Source: DASPWW01 sp963803425 (GTDB lineage Bacteria > Actinomycetota > Thermoleophilia > Solirubrobacterales > 70-9). Taken from it: a DNA stretch of 64,000 nt. The stretch spans positions 1,240,001-1,304,000 of the forward strand of contig CAWDMA010000001.1 of the NCBI GenBank assembly GCA_963803425.1, given 5' to 3'. Position numbers and translations under genes: made by a program. How positions within the stretch are numbered: position 1 is the first letter of the stretch; each line of letters opens with the position of its first letter. Below are positions 1 through 9,217 of the stretch, piece after piece. The notes beneath the pieces are model-generated. The model was not told where the DNA came from and searched no databases. It saw only the letters and a list, made by a program, of their open reading frames with translations.

Positions 1-2
1 CG

Positions 3-368
3 AATTGCGGCGCGCGCGAAGTCACCGACTTCGAGTTCGGTGGCGAGGTCGTGCCGCGCCCGCGCTCGAAGCCGGACGCCCGCGGGCTGTCCGTCTACAA
101 CTACTTCCGCCGCAACGTCGCCGGCGTGCAGCGCGAGTGGTGGTACCACCGCGCCGGGTGCCGGACCTGGTTCCAGGCCGATCGCGACACGACCACGAAC
201 GAAGTCCTCGAGATCCACCCACCCCGCCAAGGCGGACGCGAAGCGGAGCACTTGGCGGGCAATGACTCCGGCGAGATCCACCCACCCCGCCAAAGCGGAC
301 GCGAAGCGGAGCATTTGGCGGGCGATGATTCAGGCGAGATTCATCCGCCGGGGGGATCTGAGCGGTGA
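3..368 (+). CDS. soxD: Sarcosine oxidase delta subunit (5'-truncated by window edge)
   Basis: Small zinc-binding subunit of heterotetrameric sarcosine oxidase, which demethylates sarcosine to glycine in the cytoplasm. The reading frame is open to the window edge, beginning NCGAREVTDFEFGGE, the remains of the CPxCG...EF.YGGE zinc site; the core ends with WWYHRAGCRTWFQADRDT, typical of SoxD. The normal end would fall just after TTNEVLEIHP. Instead about 45 further residues follow, made of two 21-residue units (EIHPPRQ.GREAEHLAG.DSG) encoded by a tandem hairpin repeat, so the tail is repeat-derived rather than family sequence. The stop overlaps the GTG of soxA (GTGA), so the genes are probably translationally coupled. 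Confidence 0.85.
   Translation, partial: NCGAREVTDFEFGGEVVPRPRSKPDARGLSVYNYFRRNVAGVQREWWYHRAGCRTWFQADRDTTTNEVLEIHPPRQGGREAEHLAGNDSGEIHPPRQSGREAEHLAGDDSGEIHPPGGSER
210..335 (+). repeat. Two tandem 63-bp copies of the hairpin repeat, inside soxD (R1, R2)
   Basis: Units 210-272 and 273-335, with a partial third start at 336. Each holds the core GGACGCGAAGCGGAG between arms CCCGCCAAR and YTTGGCGGG (223-231/251-259 and 286-294/314-322). Between the two units the inner arm pair changes from G231:C251 to A294:T314, a compensatory change that keeps the stem intact. The unit length is a multiple of three, so soxD stays in frame. Confidence 0.9.
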
Positions 369-3265
369 CCCGGCTCGACCCACGCCCCGGCGAGCGGATC
401 GACCGCTCCCGCGAGATCAGCTTCGAGTTCGACGGCAAGCCGGTGAAGGCGCTCGAGGGCGACACGATCGCCTCCGCCCTTTACGCGGGGGGCCGCCGCA
501 CCTTCTCGCGCAGCTTCAAGTACCACCGGCCCCGGGGGCTGATGTGCTGCGCCGGTCAGTGCCCCAACTGCATGGTCAGCGTCGACGGCGACACCGGCGT
601 CCGCGCCTGCACCGAGCCGGCCCGCGAGGGGATGGAGGTGGAGCACCTAAACGCGATCCCCTCGCTCGACACAGACGCGATGCGGATCACCGACATCGCC
701 GGCGGCCCGTTCACCCCACCCGGCTTCTACTACAAGACCTTCATGCGCCCGCGGCGGCTGTGGCCGCTGTACGAGCGCGTCCTCCGGAGCGCCGCGGGGC
801 TCGGCAAGCTCGCGAAGCCGCGCCCCGAGCGCGGGTGGCGGACCGAGTACCGTCGCCGCCACGCCGACGTGCTGGTCGTCGGCGGCGGGCCGGCGGGGCT
901 CGCGGCGGCGACGAGGGCGGCCGAGCTCGGCGCCGACGTCGTGCTCGCCGACGAGGGTCCGGAGCCGGGCGGGCACCTGCTCGCCGACGGCGCCGTGGAC
1001 GGCGCCCGCGAGCTCGCCGGGGCGGCGCGCGAGGCCGGCGTGGAGCTGATCTCTCCGGGAAGCGCGCTGGGCTACTTCGACGGGCTGGTGGCGATCTGGG
1101 AGCGCGACACCCTGCACCAGGTCCGCGCCCGCAGCCACGTCGTCGCCACCGGCACGATCGAGCAGCCGATGGTGTTCGCAGGCAACGACCTGCCCGGGGT
1201 GATGCTGTCGCGCGGCGTTCGCCGCCTGCTCGCGATGTACTCGCTTGCGCCGGGCGGCCGCGCGGTCGTCGCCACCACCGGTGAGGACGGGCTCGAGGCG
1301 GCCGTGGCGCTGGCCGAGGCCGGCGTCGAGGTTGCCGCAGTAGCCGACCTCCGCCCGGCCCCGGGCGCGGCGGGCGGACCGCCCGCCTCGGACGCGGCGC
1401 GGCGGCTCGACGAGCTCGGGATCGAGGTCCGAAACCAGACCACGGTGGTTGAGGCGAGGGGCCGGCGCGCTGTGAGGCGAGCCGTGCTGGGCTGGCTGGA
1501 CGCCGACGGCAACCCGCAGGGAAGCGAGGAGACGGTCGAGTGCGACCTGCTGGTCGTCTCGGGCGGCGCCGCTCCGGCGGGCTCGCTGCTCCTGCAGGCC
1601 GGCGGAAAGACCGCGTACGACCCGGTGCGGGCCGCGTTCGGTGTCGTCGAAGTGCCGGACGGCGTCCACGCCGCCGGCGAGCTCGACGGGCTGACCGAGG
1701 CCGACGCGATCGAGGCCTCCGGGGCGCTAGCCGGCGCCGACGCAGCGCACGAGGCGGGGTTCGGGGACTCCGGCTCGCGCCAGCAGGCAGATGCCGACCG
1801 CCGCCGGCTCGCCGAGCGGGCCGGGAGCCAGGCCGCCGTCGCCGAGCCGCCCGCTGTATCCGGGTCGGGGCGCGGGAAGTGCTTCGCGTGCTTCTGCGAG
1901 GACGTCACCTCGAAGGACGTGCGCAAGTCCATCGACGAGGGCTACGACTCGATCGAGCTCTCGAAGCGCTACCTGACCGTGACGATGGGCCCGTGCCAGG
2001 GCCGGATGTGCCAGCTGGGCTCGGCGCGGCTGATCGCGAAGGAGATCGGAACCGACCTGGAGTCGGTGGGGACGACCACGGCACGGCCGCCATGGAGCGC
2101 AGTGCCGCTCGGGGCGCTCGCGGGGCGGCCGATCGAGCCGGCGAAGCGCTCCGCGATCCACGCCCGACACCGCGAGCTCGGCGGGGACGTGAAGTGGGCA
2201 GGAGACTGGCGCCGGCCCTACGACTACGGCGACGCTGACGCCGAGGTGCGCGCGGTCCAGGAGGCGGCAGGGCTGATCGACGTGTCCACGCTCGGGAAGC
2301 TGATCGTCAGCGGCCCCGACGCCGGCGAGTTCCTCGATCGCCTCTACCCCAACCGGCAGGGGAACCTGAAGGTCGGCCGGATCCGGTACGGCGTGCTCGT
2401 CTCCGACGCGGGCCGGATCATCGACGACGGCACCCTGTGCCGGCTCGACGACGACTCCTTCTACGTCACCACCACCTCGACCGGCGCCGAGGCAATCGAG
2501 GCGTGGTTCGCGTGGTGGCTGGCGGACTGGACCGACCTCGACGTGACGCTCACCGACGTCACCCAGGCGCTGTGCGCGGTAAACCTCGCCGGTCCGAAGG
2601 CGCGCGAGATCATGGGACGGCTGACCGAGCTGGACTGCTCGAACGACGCCTTCACCTACCTGGACGGGAAGCGCGCCCGCGTGGCGGGGGCGCCGTCGCT
2701 GATCCTGAGGATCGGGTTCGTGGGCGAGCTCGGGTACGAGATCCACTTCCCGGTCGCGTACGGCGAGCACGTCTGGGACGCGATCATGGAGGCCGGCCGC
2801 GCCGAGGGGATCGAGGCCTTCGGGCTGGAGCCGCAGCGGATCCTCCGCCTCCACAAGATGCATATCCTCGTCGGCCAGGACACCGACTCGGAGTCCGACC
2901 CCCTGTCGAGCGCAATGCCGTGGATCGTGAAGCTCGACAAGGAGCAGGACTTCATCGGCAGGTGGGCGCTCGAGGAGTTCGCCGAGCGCGACCCGGCGCT
3001 TCGCCTGGTCGGGTTCGAGCTCTCGAACGGCGACGTCCCGCACGAGGGCGCGGCGGTGCTCACAGCCGATGGCGGCCAGCTGGGGCGGGTGACGAGCTCC
3101 CGGTTCAGCCGCGTCGCCGGCCACACGATCGGGCTGGCCTGGGTCCCGGGCGACCGGGCTGAGGACGGCGCCTCGATCGAGATCTCCGACCGCGGCCGCC
3201 GGATCGACGGCACCGTCACCACGAAGCCCTTCTACGACCCCGACGGGGAACGGCTCAGATCGTGA
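365..3265 (+). CDS. soxA: Sarcosine oxidase alpha subunit
   Basis: Large subunit (966 aa, usual length) of heterotetrameric sarcosine oxidase; carries NAD and passes the methyl group to tetrahydrofolate as 5,10-methylene-THF. Visible domains: N-terminal ferredoxin-like fold (about 15-95) with CCAGQCPNCMV; a dinucleotide-binding domain starting VLVVGGGPAGLAAA (about 170); a central Cys cluster CFACFCED ... GPCQGRMC (about 505-560) like the Bfd-type site of this family; and a C-terminal GcvT/aminomethyltransferase-like half (about 600-966). GTG start overlaps the soxD stop. soxG begins 10 bases after the stop. Confidence 0.95.
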   Translation: MTRLDPRPGERIDRSREISFEFDGKPVKALEGDTIASALYAGGRRTFSRSFKYHRPRGLMCCAGQCPNCMVSVDGDTGVRACTEPAREGMEVEHLNAIPSLDTDAMRITDIAGGPFTPPGFYYKTFMRPRRLWPLYERVLRSAAGLGKLAKPRPERGWRTEYRRRHADVLVVGGGPAGLAAATRAAELGADVVLADEGPEPGGHLLADGAVDGARELAGAAREAGVELISPGSALGYFDGLVAIWERDTLHQVRARSHVVATGTIEQPMVFAGNDLPGVMLSRGVRRLLAMYSLAPGGRAVVATTGEDGLEAAVALAEAGVEVAAVADLRPAPGAAGGPPASDAARRLDELGIEVRNQTTVVEARGRRAVRRAVLGWLDADGNPQGSEETVECDLLVVSGGAAPAGSLLLQAGGKTAYDPVRAAFGVVEVPDGVHAAGELDGLTEADAIEASGALAGADAAHEAGFGDSGSRQQADADRRRLAERAGSQAAVAEPPAVSGSGRGKCFACFCEDVTSKDVRKSIDEGYDSIELSKRYLTVTMGPCQGRMCQLGSARLIAKEIGTDLESVGTTTARPPWSAVPLGALAGRPIEPAKRSAIHARHRELGGDVKWAGDWRRPYDYGDADAEVRAVQEAAGLIDVSTLGKLIVSGPDAGEFLDRLYPNRQGNLKVGRIRYGVLVSDAGRIIDDGTLCRLDDDSFYVTTTSTGAEAIEAWFAWWLADWTDLDVTLTDVTQALCAVNLAGPKAREIMGRLTELDCSNDAFTYLDGKRARVAGAPSLILRIGFVGELGYEIHFPVAYGEHVWDAIMEAGRAEGIEAFGLEPQRILRLHKMHILVGQDTDSESDPLSSAMPWIVKLDKEQDFIGRWALEEFAERDPALRLVGFELSNGDVPHEGAAVLTADGGQLGRVTSSRFSRVAGHTIGLAWVPGDRAEDGASIEISDRGRRIDGTVTTKPFYDPDGERLRS

Positions 3266-3275
3266 GGCCAGCCCG

Positions 3276-4013
3276 ATGAGCTTCGAGTTCCTTGAGCCGG
3301 ACCGCGCCGAGCCCGAGATCGGATTCGAGCCGGTGCCGGCGAGCGTGCTGCTGCCGCAGGTGCGCGAGGCCGGCGCCAACGTCGACGTCCGCGACGGGTG
3401 GCGGGTGGCGGTCGACTTCGGCTCCCCTGGGCGGGAGCTGGAAGCGTGCCGCGCCACTGCCGGGTTCGCCGACGTCTCCCCGCTCGGCAAGATCGAGCTG
3501 CAGGGTGCGGCACCCGAGGTGGCCGCGGTCGCGTCCGCGGCCGGCGGCGAGGGGATCGAGGTCGGCCGGGCGACGCCCGCAGCCGATGCGTGGTGGTGCC
3601 CGTTCTCGACGCGCCGCCTGCTCGTCGTCTGCGACCCGACCAGGACGCCGGCGCTGCGGAAGTCGCTGGAGGCGAGCGCCGACGGCCTCCCGGTGACGGT
3701 CACCGACCTGACCTGCGCGCTGGCGGCGATCGCGATCACCGGCCCGCTCGCCACCGAGGTGCTCGCCCGCCAGACCGCGCTCGACCTGCGTCCGGATCAG
3801 ACCCCGGAGTGCTCGTTCCGCCCCGGCTCGGTGGCGCGGATCCCCGGGATGGTGATCCGCCAGCGCGGCGACCGCTACGTGCTCATGTTCGGGTCCGCGT
3901 ACGCCCAGTACATGTGGGCGCAGATCACCGACGCCGCGGAGCCGCTCGGCGGGTACGTGGTCGGCGCCGACGCGCTCGTACGCGCCGGCGAGGAGGTGGC
4001 CGCCGGTGCGTGA
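3276..4013 (+). CDS. soxG: Sarcosine oxidase gamma subunit
   Basis: Smallest GcvT-like subunit (245 aa) of the SoxBDAG complex, thought to help build the folate and substrate channel. The protein has the weakly conserved SoxG pattern: a short acidic N-terminus, then CRATAGFADVSPLGKIELQG and a GcvT-like core with CALAAIAITGPLA and VPGMVIRQRGDRYVLMFGSAYAQYMW-type C-terminal elements. It lies between soxA and soxB and its last 8 bases overlap soxB. The order here is D-A-G-B, whereas the order usually reported in Corynebacterium/Arthrobacter is B-D-A-G, so soxB has moved to the end (or a second soxB lies upstream of the window). Confidence 0.88.
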   Translation: MSFEFLEPDRAEPEIGFEPVPASVLLPQVREAGANVDVRDGWRVAVDFGSPGRELEACRATAGFADVSPLGKIELQGAAPEVAAVASAAGGEGIEVGRATPAADAWWCPFSTRRLLVVCDPTRTPALRKSLEASADGLPVTVTDLTCALAAIAITGPLATEVLARQTALDLRPDQTPECSFRPGSVARIPGMVIRQRGDRYVLMFGSAYAQYMWAQITDAAEPLGGYVVGADALVRAGEEVAAGA

Positions 4014-5217
4014 CCTGTTCCGCACCCGGCGCCGATGGCGCCCGCCCGGCGAGCTCCGCGACTCCTACGACGTGGTGATCATCGGCGGCGGCACGCACGG
4101 CCTCGCCACCGCCTACTACCTGACCAAGCTCGGGGTGAAGAGCGTCGCCGTGATAGAGAAGGGCTACATGGGCTCCGGCGCCGCCGGCCGCAACACAGCG
4201 ATCCTGCGCTCCAACTACCGGACCGCGGAGGGCGCCAAGTTCTACGAGCAGAGCCTGCAGATGTACGACCGGCTCTCGCTCGAGCTCGACTTCAACCTGC
4301 TGTTCGCGAAGCAGGGCCACCTCACGCTCGCCCACTCCGACCGGGCGGTGTTCGTGATGGAGGAGCGCGCCGAGGTGAACCGGCTGCTCGGGATCGACAG
4401 CGAGGTGGTCGATCCCGACCAGATCCAGAGGATGGTCCCCGACATGAGCATGAGCGAGGACGCCGCGTACCCGATCATGGCGGCGCTTCACCACCCTCCG
4501 GGCGGGACGATCCGCCACGACGCGGTCGTGTGGGGGTTCGCGGGCGCCGCGGACCGGGGCGGGGTGGATATCCACCCGTACACCGAGGTGACCGCGATCG
4601 AGCGCTCCAACGGCCGGGTGAGCGGCGTGAAGACGACCTGCGGCGACGTGAAGGCGGGCGCCGTGGTGAGCTGCACGGCGGGGTGGTCGAGCCAGGTGTG
4701 CGAGCTGGCCGGGGTGCCCCTTCCCGTCACTACGCACATCCTCCAGGCCGCGGTCACTGAGCCGCTGAAGCCGTTTCTCGACAAGGTGATCGTTTCCTCC
4801 CAGATGCACCTCTATCTGAGCCAGACCGACCGCGGCGAGGTGCTGATGGGAGCGGAGATCGAGCCGTGGACGACCTATCGGCAGAAGGGGACGCTGAACT
4901 TCCTCCAGGAGGCCGCCCGCCACGCCCTGGAGCTGTTCCCACAGCTGGAGCGGGTCCGGATGCTGCGGAGCTGGGCCGGCCTGTGCGACATCAGCCCCGA
5001 TTACAGCCCGATCCTCGGGGAGACCGAGGTCGAGAACTTCCACGTGTCGACCGGATGGGGGACCTACGGGTTCAAGGCCGCCCCGATCGTCGGACACACG
5101 CTTGCCGAGCTCGTCCACACGGGCAAGACCCCTGAGCTGATCGAGCCGTTCCGGCTCGAGCGCTTCTACGATGACCGCCTCGTCTCCGAGCTGGCGGCGG
5201 CGGCAGTCAGTCACTAA
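4006..5217 (+). CDS. soxB: Sarcosine oxidase beta subunit
   Basis: Catalytic flavoprotein subunit (403 aa, usual length) that oxidises sarcosine with FAD and covalent FMN. The Rossmann motif VVIIGGGTHGLATAYYL (about 23-39) binds FAD. His171 in GGTIRHDAVVWG sits where the covalent FMN histidine of the family lies. The C-terminal GWGTYGFKAAPIVGH motif is typical of DAO-type oxidases. GTG start inside the end of soxG. Fifteen bases separate its stop from fhs, consistent with one transcript feeding methylene-THF and formate into folate metabolism. Confidence 0.93.
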   Translation: MRDLFRTRRRWRPPGELRDSYDVVIIGGGTHGLATAYYLTKLGVKSVAVIEKGYMGSGAAGRNTAILRSNYRTAEGAKFYEQSLQMYDRLSLELDFNLLFAKQGHLTLAHSDRAVFVMEERAEVNRLLGIDSEVVDPDQIQRMVPDMSMSEDAAYPIMAALHHPPGGTIRHDAVVWGFAGAADRGGVDIHPYTEVTAIERSNGRVSGVKTTCGDVKAGAVVSCTAGWSSQVCELAGVPLPVTTHILQAAVTEPLKPFLDKVIVSSQMHLYLSQTDRGEVLMGAEIEPWTTYRQKGTLNFLQEAARHALELFPQLERVRMLRSWAGLCDISPDYSPILGETEVENFHVSTGWGTYGFKAAPIVGHTLAELVHTGKTPELIEPFRLERFYDDRLVSELAAAAVSH

Positions 5218-5232
5218 AGGAAGGAACGTCCC

Positions 5233-6912
5233 GTGAAGAGCAGTCTGGAGATCGCCCAGGAAGCCACGCTGAAGCCGATCGAGGAGATCGCCGGAAAGCT
5301 CGGCCTCGAGAGCGACGAGATCGATCCGTACGGCCGCTACATGGCGAAGGTGCGGACCTCCGCGCTCGACGCGCGGCGCGACGCAGAGGACGCCAACCTC
5401 GTGTGCGTCGCCGGGATCACGCCGACGAAGGCGGGGGAGGGGAAGACCACGACCGCGGTCTCGCTGACCCAGGGCCTCGGCGCGATCGGTCAGGACCCGA
5501 TGCTGTGCCTGCGCGAGCCATCGCTGGGCCCGGTGTTCGGGATCAAGGGCGGGGCTGCGGGCGGCGGCCTGGCCCAGGTCGTGCCGATGGAGGAGCTCAA
5601 CCTGCACTTCACCGGGGACATGCACGCGGTTGGCGCCGCCAACAACCTGCTCGCGGCGCTGCTCGATGCCTCGATCCTGCACGGCAACCCGCTGAAGCTC
5701 GACGCGCTGCGGACGACGTGGAAGCGCGCCCTTGACGTGAACGATCGGGCCCTGCGGCAGATCGTGCTCGGGCTGGGCGGCCGCGCGAACGGCTACCCGC
5801 GGGAGACCGGGTTCGACATCACCGCCGCCTCCGAGGTGATGGCGATCCTCGCCGTGTCACGGGACCTCCAGGATCTCCGCAAGCGGCTCGGCGCGATCAC
5901 GGTCGGCCACTCCTTCGACGGCGGCAAGCCGGTGACGGCCGAGCAGCTCGGCGCCGCCGGGGCGATGGCGGTACTGCTGAAGGAGGCGCTGAAGCCCAAC
6001 CTGATCCAGACGCTGGAGGGCCAGGGGTGCCTGATGCACGCGGGACCGTTCGCCAACATCGCGCACGGGAACAACTCCCTGATGGCTGACCAGATCGGCC
6101 TGAAGCTCGGCGACACCGTCGTCACCGAGTCGGGGTTCGGGTCCGACATGGGGATGGAGAAGTTCATGGACATCGTCTGTCGGATGGGCGATCTGCACCC
6201 GAGCGCCGTCGTCCTGGTGGCGACCGTGCGGGCGCTGAAGCACCACGGTGGTGTCGAGGACGACCCGCGGGTCGACCGCGAGGAGGGCCTCGCCGCGGTT
6301 CGGACCGGGTCCGCGAACCTCGCCCGCCACCTCGCGATCGTGCGCGAGTTCGGGCTCCCGTGCGTGGTCGCAGTCAACCGCCGCCCGGGCGACACCGACG
6401 AGGAGGTGGAGCTCGTCAAGGAGCTGGCGCTCGAGCACGGCGCCTTCGCGGCGGAGCCCAACGAGGGGTTCACCAAGGGCGGAGAGGGAGCCGCGGCACT
6501 TGCCCAGGCGGTCGCCAAGGCGTGCGAGCAGCCCTCCGAGTTTCAGCACATCTACGAGCTGGACGCCCCGATCGCGGACAAGATCCGCGCGATCGCGACG
6601 CGTGTGTACGGGGCCAGGGACGTTTTCCTTTACCCGGCCGCGGAGCAGAAGATCGAGCAGTACACCTCCGAGGGCCTCAACACGCTGCCGATCTGCATGG
6701 CGAAGACGCACCTGTCGCTGTCCGCCGACCCGACCCTGCTGAACGCGCCGGAGGACTTCACCCTCCAGGTTCGCGACATCCGCGCCTACACCGGCGCCGG
6801 CTGGCTCGTCCCGCTGTGCGGCGACATCCAGCAGATGCCCGGCCTCGGCAAGTCGGCCGCGGCGCTGAACGTCGACATCGACGAACAGGGCCGGACGGTG
6901 GGGCTGTTCTAG
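5233..6912 (+). CDS. fhs: Formate--tetrahydrofolate ligase
   Basis: ATP-dependent ligation of formate to THF giving 10-formyl-THF, cytosolic. Full length (559 aa; family about 557). P-loop TPTKAGEGKTTTAVSL lies near residue 60, followed by LREPSLGPVFGIKGGAAGGG and the HFTGDMHAV substrate-site signature. GTG start with a good ribosome site AAGGAAGG just upstream. Last gene of the sox operon: sarcosine oxidation yields C1 units on THF, and Fhs either captures formate or runs in reverse to balance them. It converges on a minus-strand surface-protein gene. Confidence 0.96.
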   Translation: MKSSLEIAQEATLKPIEEIAGKLGLESDEIDPYGRYMAKVRTSALDARRDAEDANLVCVAGITPTKAGEGKTTTAVSLTQGLGAIGQDPMLCLREPSLGPVFGIKGGAAGGGLAQVVPMEELNLHFTGDMHAVGAANNLLAALLDASILHGNPLKLDALRTTWKRALDVNDRALRQIVLGLGGRANGYPRETGFDITAASEVMAILAVSRDLQDLRKRLGAITVGHSFDGGKPVTAEQLGAAGAMAVLLKEALKPNLIQTLEGQGCLMHAGPFANIAHGNNSLMADQIGLKLGDTVVTESGFGSDMGMEKFMDIVCRMGDLHPSAVVLVATVRALKHHGGVEDDPRVDREEGLAAVRTGSANLARHLAIVREFGLPCVVAVNRRPGDTDEEVELVKELALEHGAFAAEPNEGFTKGGEGAAALAQAVAKACEQPSEFQHIYELDAPIADKIRAIATRVYGARDVFLYPAAEQKIEQYTSEGLNTLPICMAKTHLSLSADPTLLNAPEDFTLQVRDIRAYTGAGWLVPLCGDIQQMPGLGKSAAALNVDIDEQGRTVGLF

Positions 6913-6951
6913 CGTTCGAGCCCGGCCCGGCTGGGGGGCTGGCCCGAGCCG

Positions 6952-8989
6952 TCAGCCCTTCAGCTTCACCTTCGTCTCCGCCGTGTCGGTTCCGCCGGCG
7001 GCGCTCGCGCTCGCGCTGACGATCACCTTCGACCGCTTCTTCGCCTTCTTGCCGCCCCGCTTGATCAGCGCGACGATCTTCCGCACGGTCTTGCCGTTGC
7101 GCTTGAACTTCAGCCGCGCGGTCTCGGTCTTCCCCGCCGCGACGTCGATCGAGGCGCCCGCGAGCTTGAACTTCTTCGACCTCGCCGCCGCCGCCGGCGA
7201 GCTGCCGGCACGCTTCGGGACCTTCCCGGCGCCGCCCAGCTCCACCACGCACGCCGTGTCGCCGCAGCCCACCTTCACCTTCAGCTTCTTCGCCTTCTGC
7301 TTGCGCTTCGCGTCGAGCTCCAGAGCGGGCGCCTTCGCGGCGCTGCCTCCGCCTCCTGGAGAGGACGGGGGCGGGGGCACGCGCTCGTAGGCGCCGCTGT
7401 CGCATGCGGCCCCATGCGGCCGCGCGATGCCGCGCTGGTCGGTGCTCGGCGGCGGGCAGGCCGCAGCGGCGTCGATCGCGGGGCTGGTTGCCGGGATCGC
7501 GCGCGTCGGCGTCGGACCGCCGTTCGAGACCAGCGCGCCAAGCAGCGGGTCCTTCAGCGGCTGGTCGCCAGTCGCCCCGAACCCGCAGTCGTCGGCGCTT
7601 TCGACGTTGCCACCGCTTGAGGTGATCGAGCCGGCGCCGTCCTCCTGGCAGTTCGGCGAGTTGGCGTCCAGGATGGAGTTCCGGACGTCGATCGTGGCCG
7701 GGGAGGAGTTGTCACTCACGCGCAGCCCGATGCCTCCCTGGTCGGCGATCGTGCTCGACCGGATCGTGGTGTCGCCCCCGTAGTTGGCGTCCAAGCCCCA
7801 CCCGGCGCCGTTCCCGCTCACGGTCGAGTTCTCGAGCACGAAGGAGACGTCGGCTCCGATCCCGCCGCCGTCGTTGCCGTCGATCGTCGTCCGGCTGACG
7901 GTCAGCTTGTCGCCCGGCAGGCCGGTCGAGAGCAGCCCGCCCGCGTCGATTCCCGACGAGTGGTTCCCGGTGATCCTCGAGTCCTCGATCAGCCCGCCGG
8001 CCCCGTCGAGGATCCCGCCGTAGAGCGGGGTCACAGAGCCCGAGGCGCTGGCGCTGTCGTTGTCGATCGTGGTCGTGCGGCGCATCGTCAGCTCGCCGTT
8101 GTTGTTATCCAACCCGCCAGCTTCGCCTCAAGCCGCCCGTTGCGCCGGCCGCGACCATCGCGACGTTGGAGGCGATCTTCGAGTCTTCGATCGTCAGCGG
8201 GTAGTCGCTGTAGATGCCACCGCCATCGGCGCTCGCCGACCCTCCCGCGTTCGATGCCGTGGCTGTGTTGTGCGCCACGGTCGTGTTGCGGAGCGTCAGC
8301 GTCCCCGACTCGTGCTTGATCCCGCCGCCGTAAGCCGTGGCTCCGGCTCCGGCTCCGGCCCGGTTTCCCGGCGTGGCGCCGCCGTCGGCCGATCCGATCG
8401 TGCTGTCCAGGATCGTCGTCTCGGTCGCCGGCGAGATGATCCCGACGCCGCCGCCGTCACTCCCGATCGCCTCGTTGTCGGAGACCACCGTCCGCCGCAT
8501 GGTGAGCTTGCCGGCGTTGCGGATCCCGGCGCCCTCGGCCGCGAGCGTCGCACCGGTGAGTGTGATGTCACGCATGTCGAGGGTCCCTGTGTTCTTGACG
8601 TCGACGTTCCGCCCTACGCCGTTCATCGGCGTCACGATGGTGTTGGCCGCCGTCCCAGTTCCGTCAACGATCACATCGCTTGTCACGACGAGCTGGTTCG
8701 GGGGGGGACCGACCGAGAGCTTGTACGTGCCGGGCGGGACGACGACGGTGTCCTGGATGGACGTGGCGTTGGCCTCCTGGATCGCCGCGCGCAGCGTGCA
8801 ATGTGTCGAGCCGTCGTCGCAGCTGAAGTCGCCCGGAGTGGCGTCGTTGCCATCGGCGGTCGTGTCGACCGTGAACGTCAGGGAGAAGGCGCCCGGCGCC
8901 GCCGGCGCCAGCGCCAGGCTCGCGCCGAGCGCCACCGCGAGGATCGCCGCCGCGCGGGCAACTGGCCGGCTCCCCCTCGCCGACCTCAT
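6952..8989 (-). pseudogene. Secreted right-handed beta-helix protein with CSLREA-type start, split by a frameshift
   Basis: Two adjacent minus-strand frames (8989-8105 and 8112-6952) read as one protein of about 680 aa. The N-terminal half has a signal peptide (RSARGSRPVARAAAILAVAL...), a CSLREA-like segment (CTLRAAIQEANA) and beta-helix repeats such as NAGKLTMRRTVVSDN. The C-terminal half continues the helix (DNNNGELTMRRTTTIDND), has the SPAIDAA/DQRG.ARP..ACDSGAYE ending common to these proteins, a proline linker and a lysine-rich beta domain. Removing one C of the CC at 8126-8127 joins the halves as GGLSEAGGLDNNNGE. Either a real lesion or a sequencing indel. Function unknown; probably exported and surface-associated. 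Confidence 0.85.
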
Positions 8990-9217
8990 TCGTCCCTGCT
9001 CTCGATTCCCATTCGCGGCCTCCGGCGTCCACGCGTCACGCCATGCGCGTTGCTCCGAACGAGGTTACTCCTCGGCGCGCTACCGCTCAACCACCACGGC
9101 CCGGGGATCCGCGTCGCGCAGAGCCCCAGGTACACCCGCTGGCCCGGGGAGGACATGTCGCCGCGTCGGGGCATGGGTTAACAATGGCGGCGTGGGCAAG
9201 GAACGGCGAGGGCGGCG
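8990..9217. other. Intergenic region between the beta-helix gene and trkA
   Basis: A 228-bp divergent spacer. It should hold both promoters. A TTAACAAT stretch at 9179-9186 is the only AT-rich box on the trkA side. No strong hairpin, repeat copy or small ORF with a ribosome site was found. Confidence 0.5.

Noticed and set aside
210..335. CRISPR-like tandem repeat in soxD
   Set aside because: Only two units with no unique spacers; same element occurs dispersed elsewhere.
1727..3754. Minus-strand open frame of 675 codons opposite soxA/soxG
   Set aside because: Shadow of the real genes on the other strand; His/Arg/Pro-rich and unlike any protein.
7296..7322. Reverse-strand GACGCGAAGCGC in the beta-helix gene, resembling the repeat core
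   Set aside because: No complementary arms; encodes LDAKRKQ of the lysine-rich domain.
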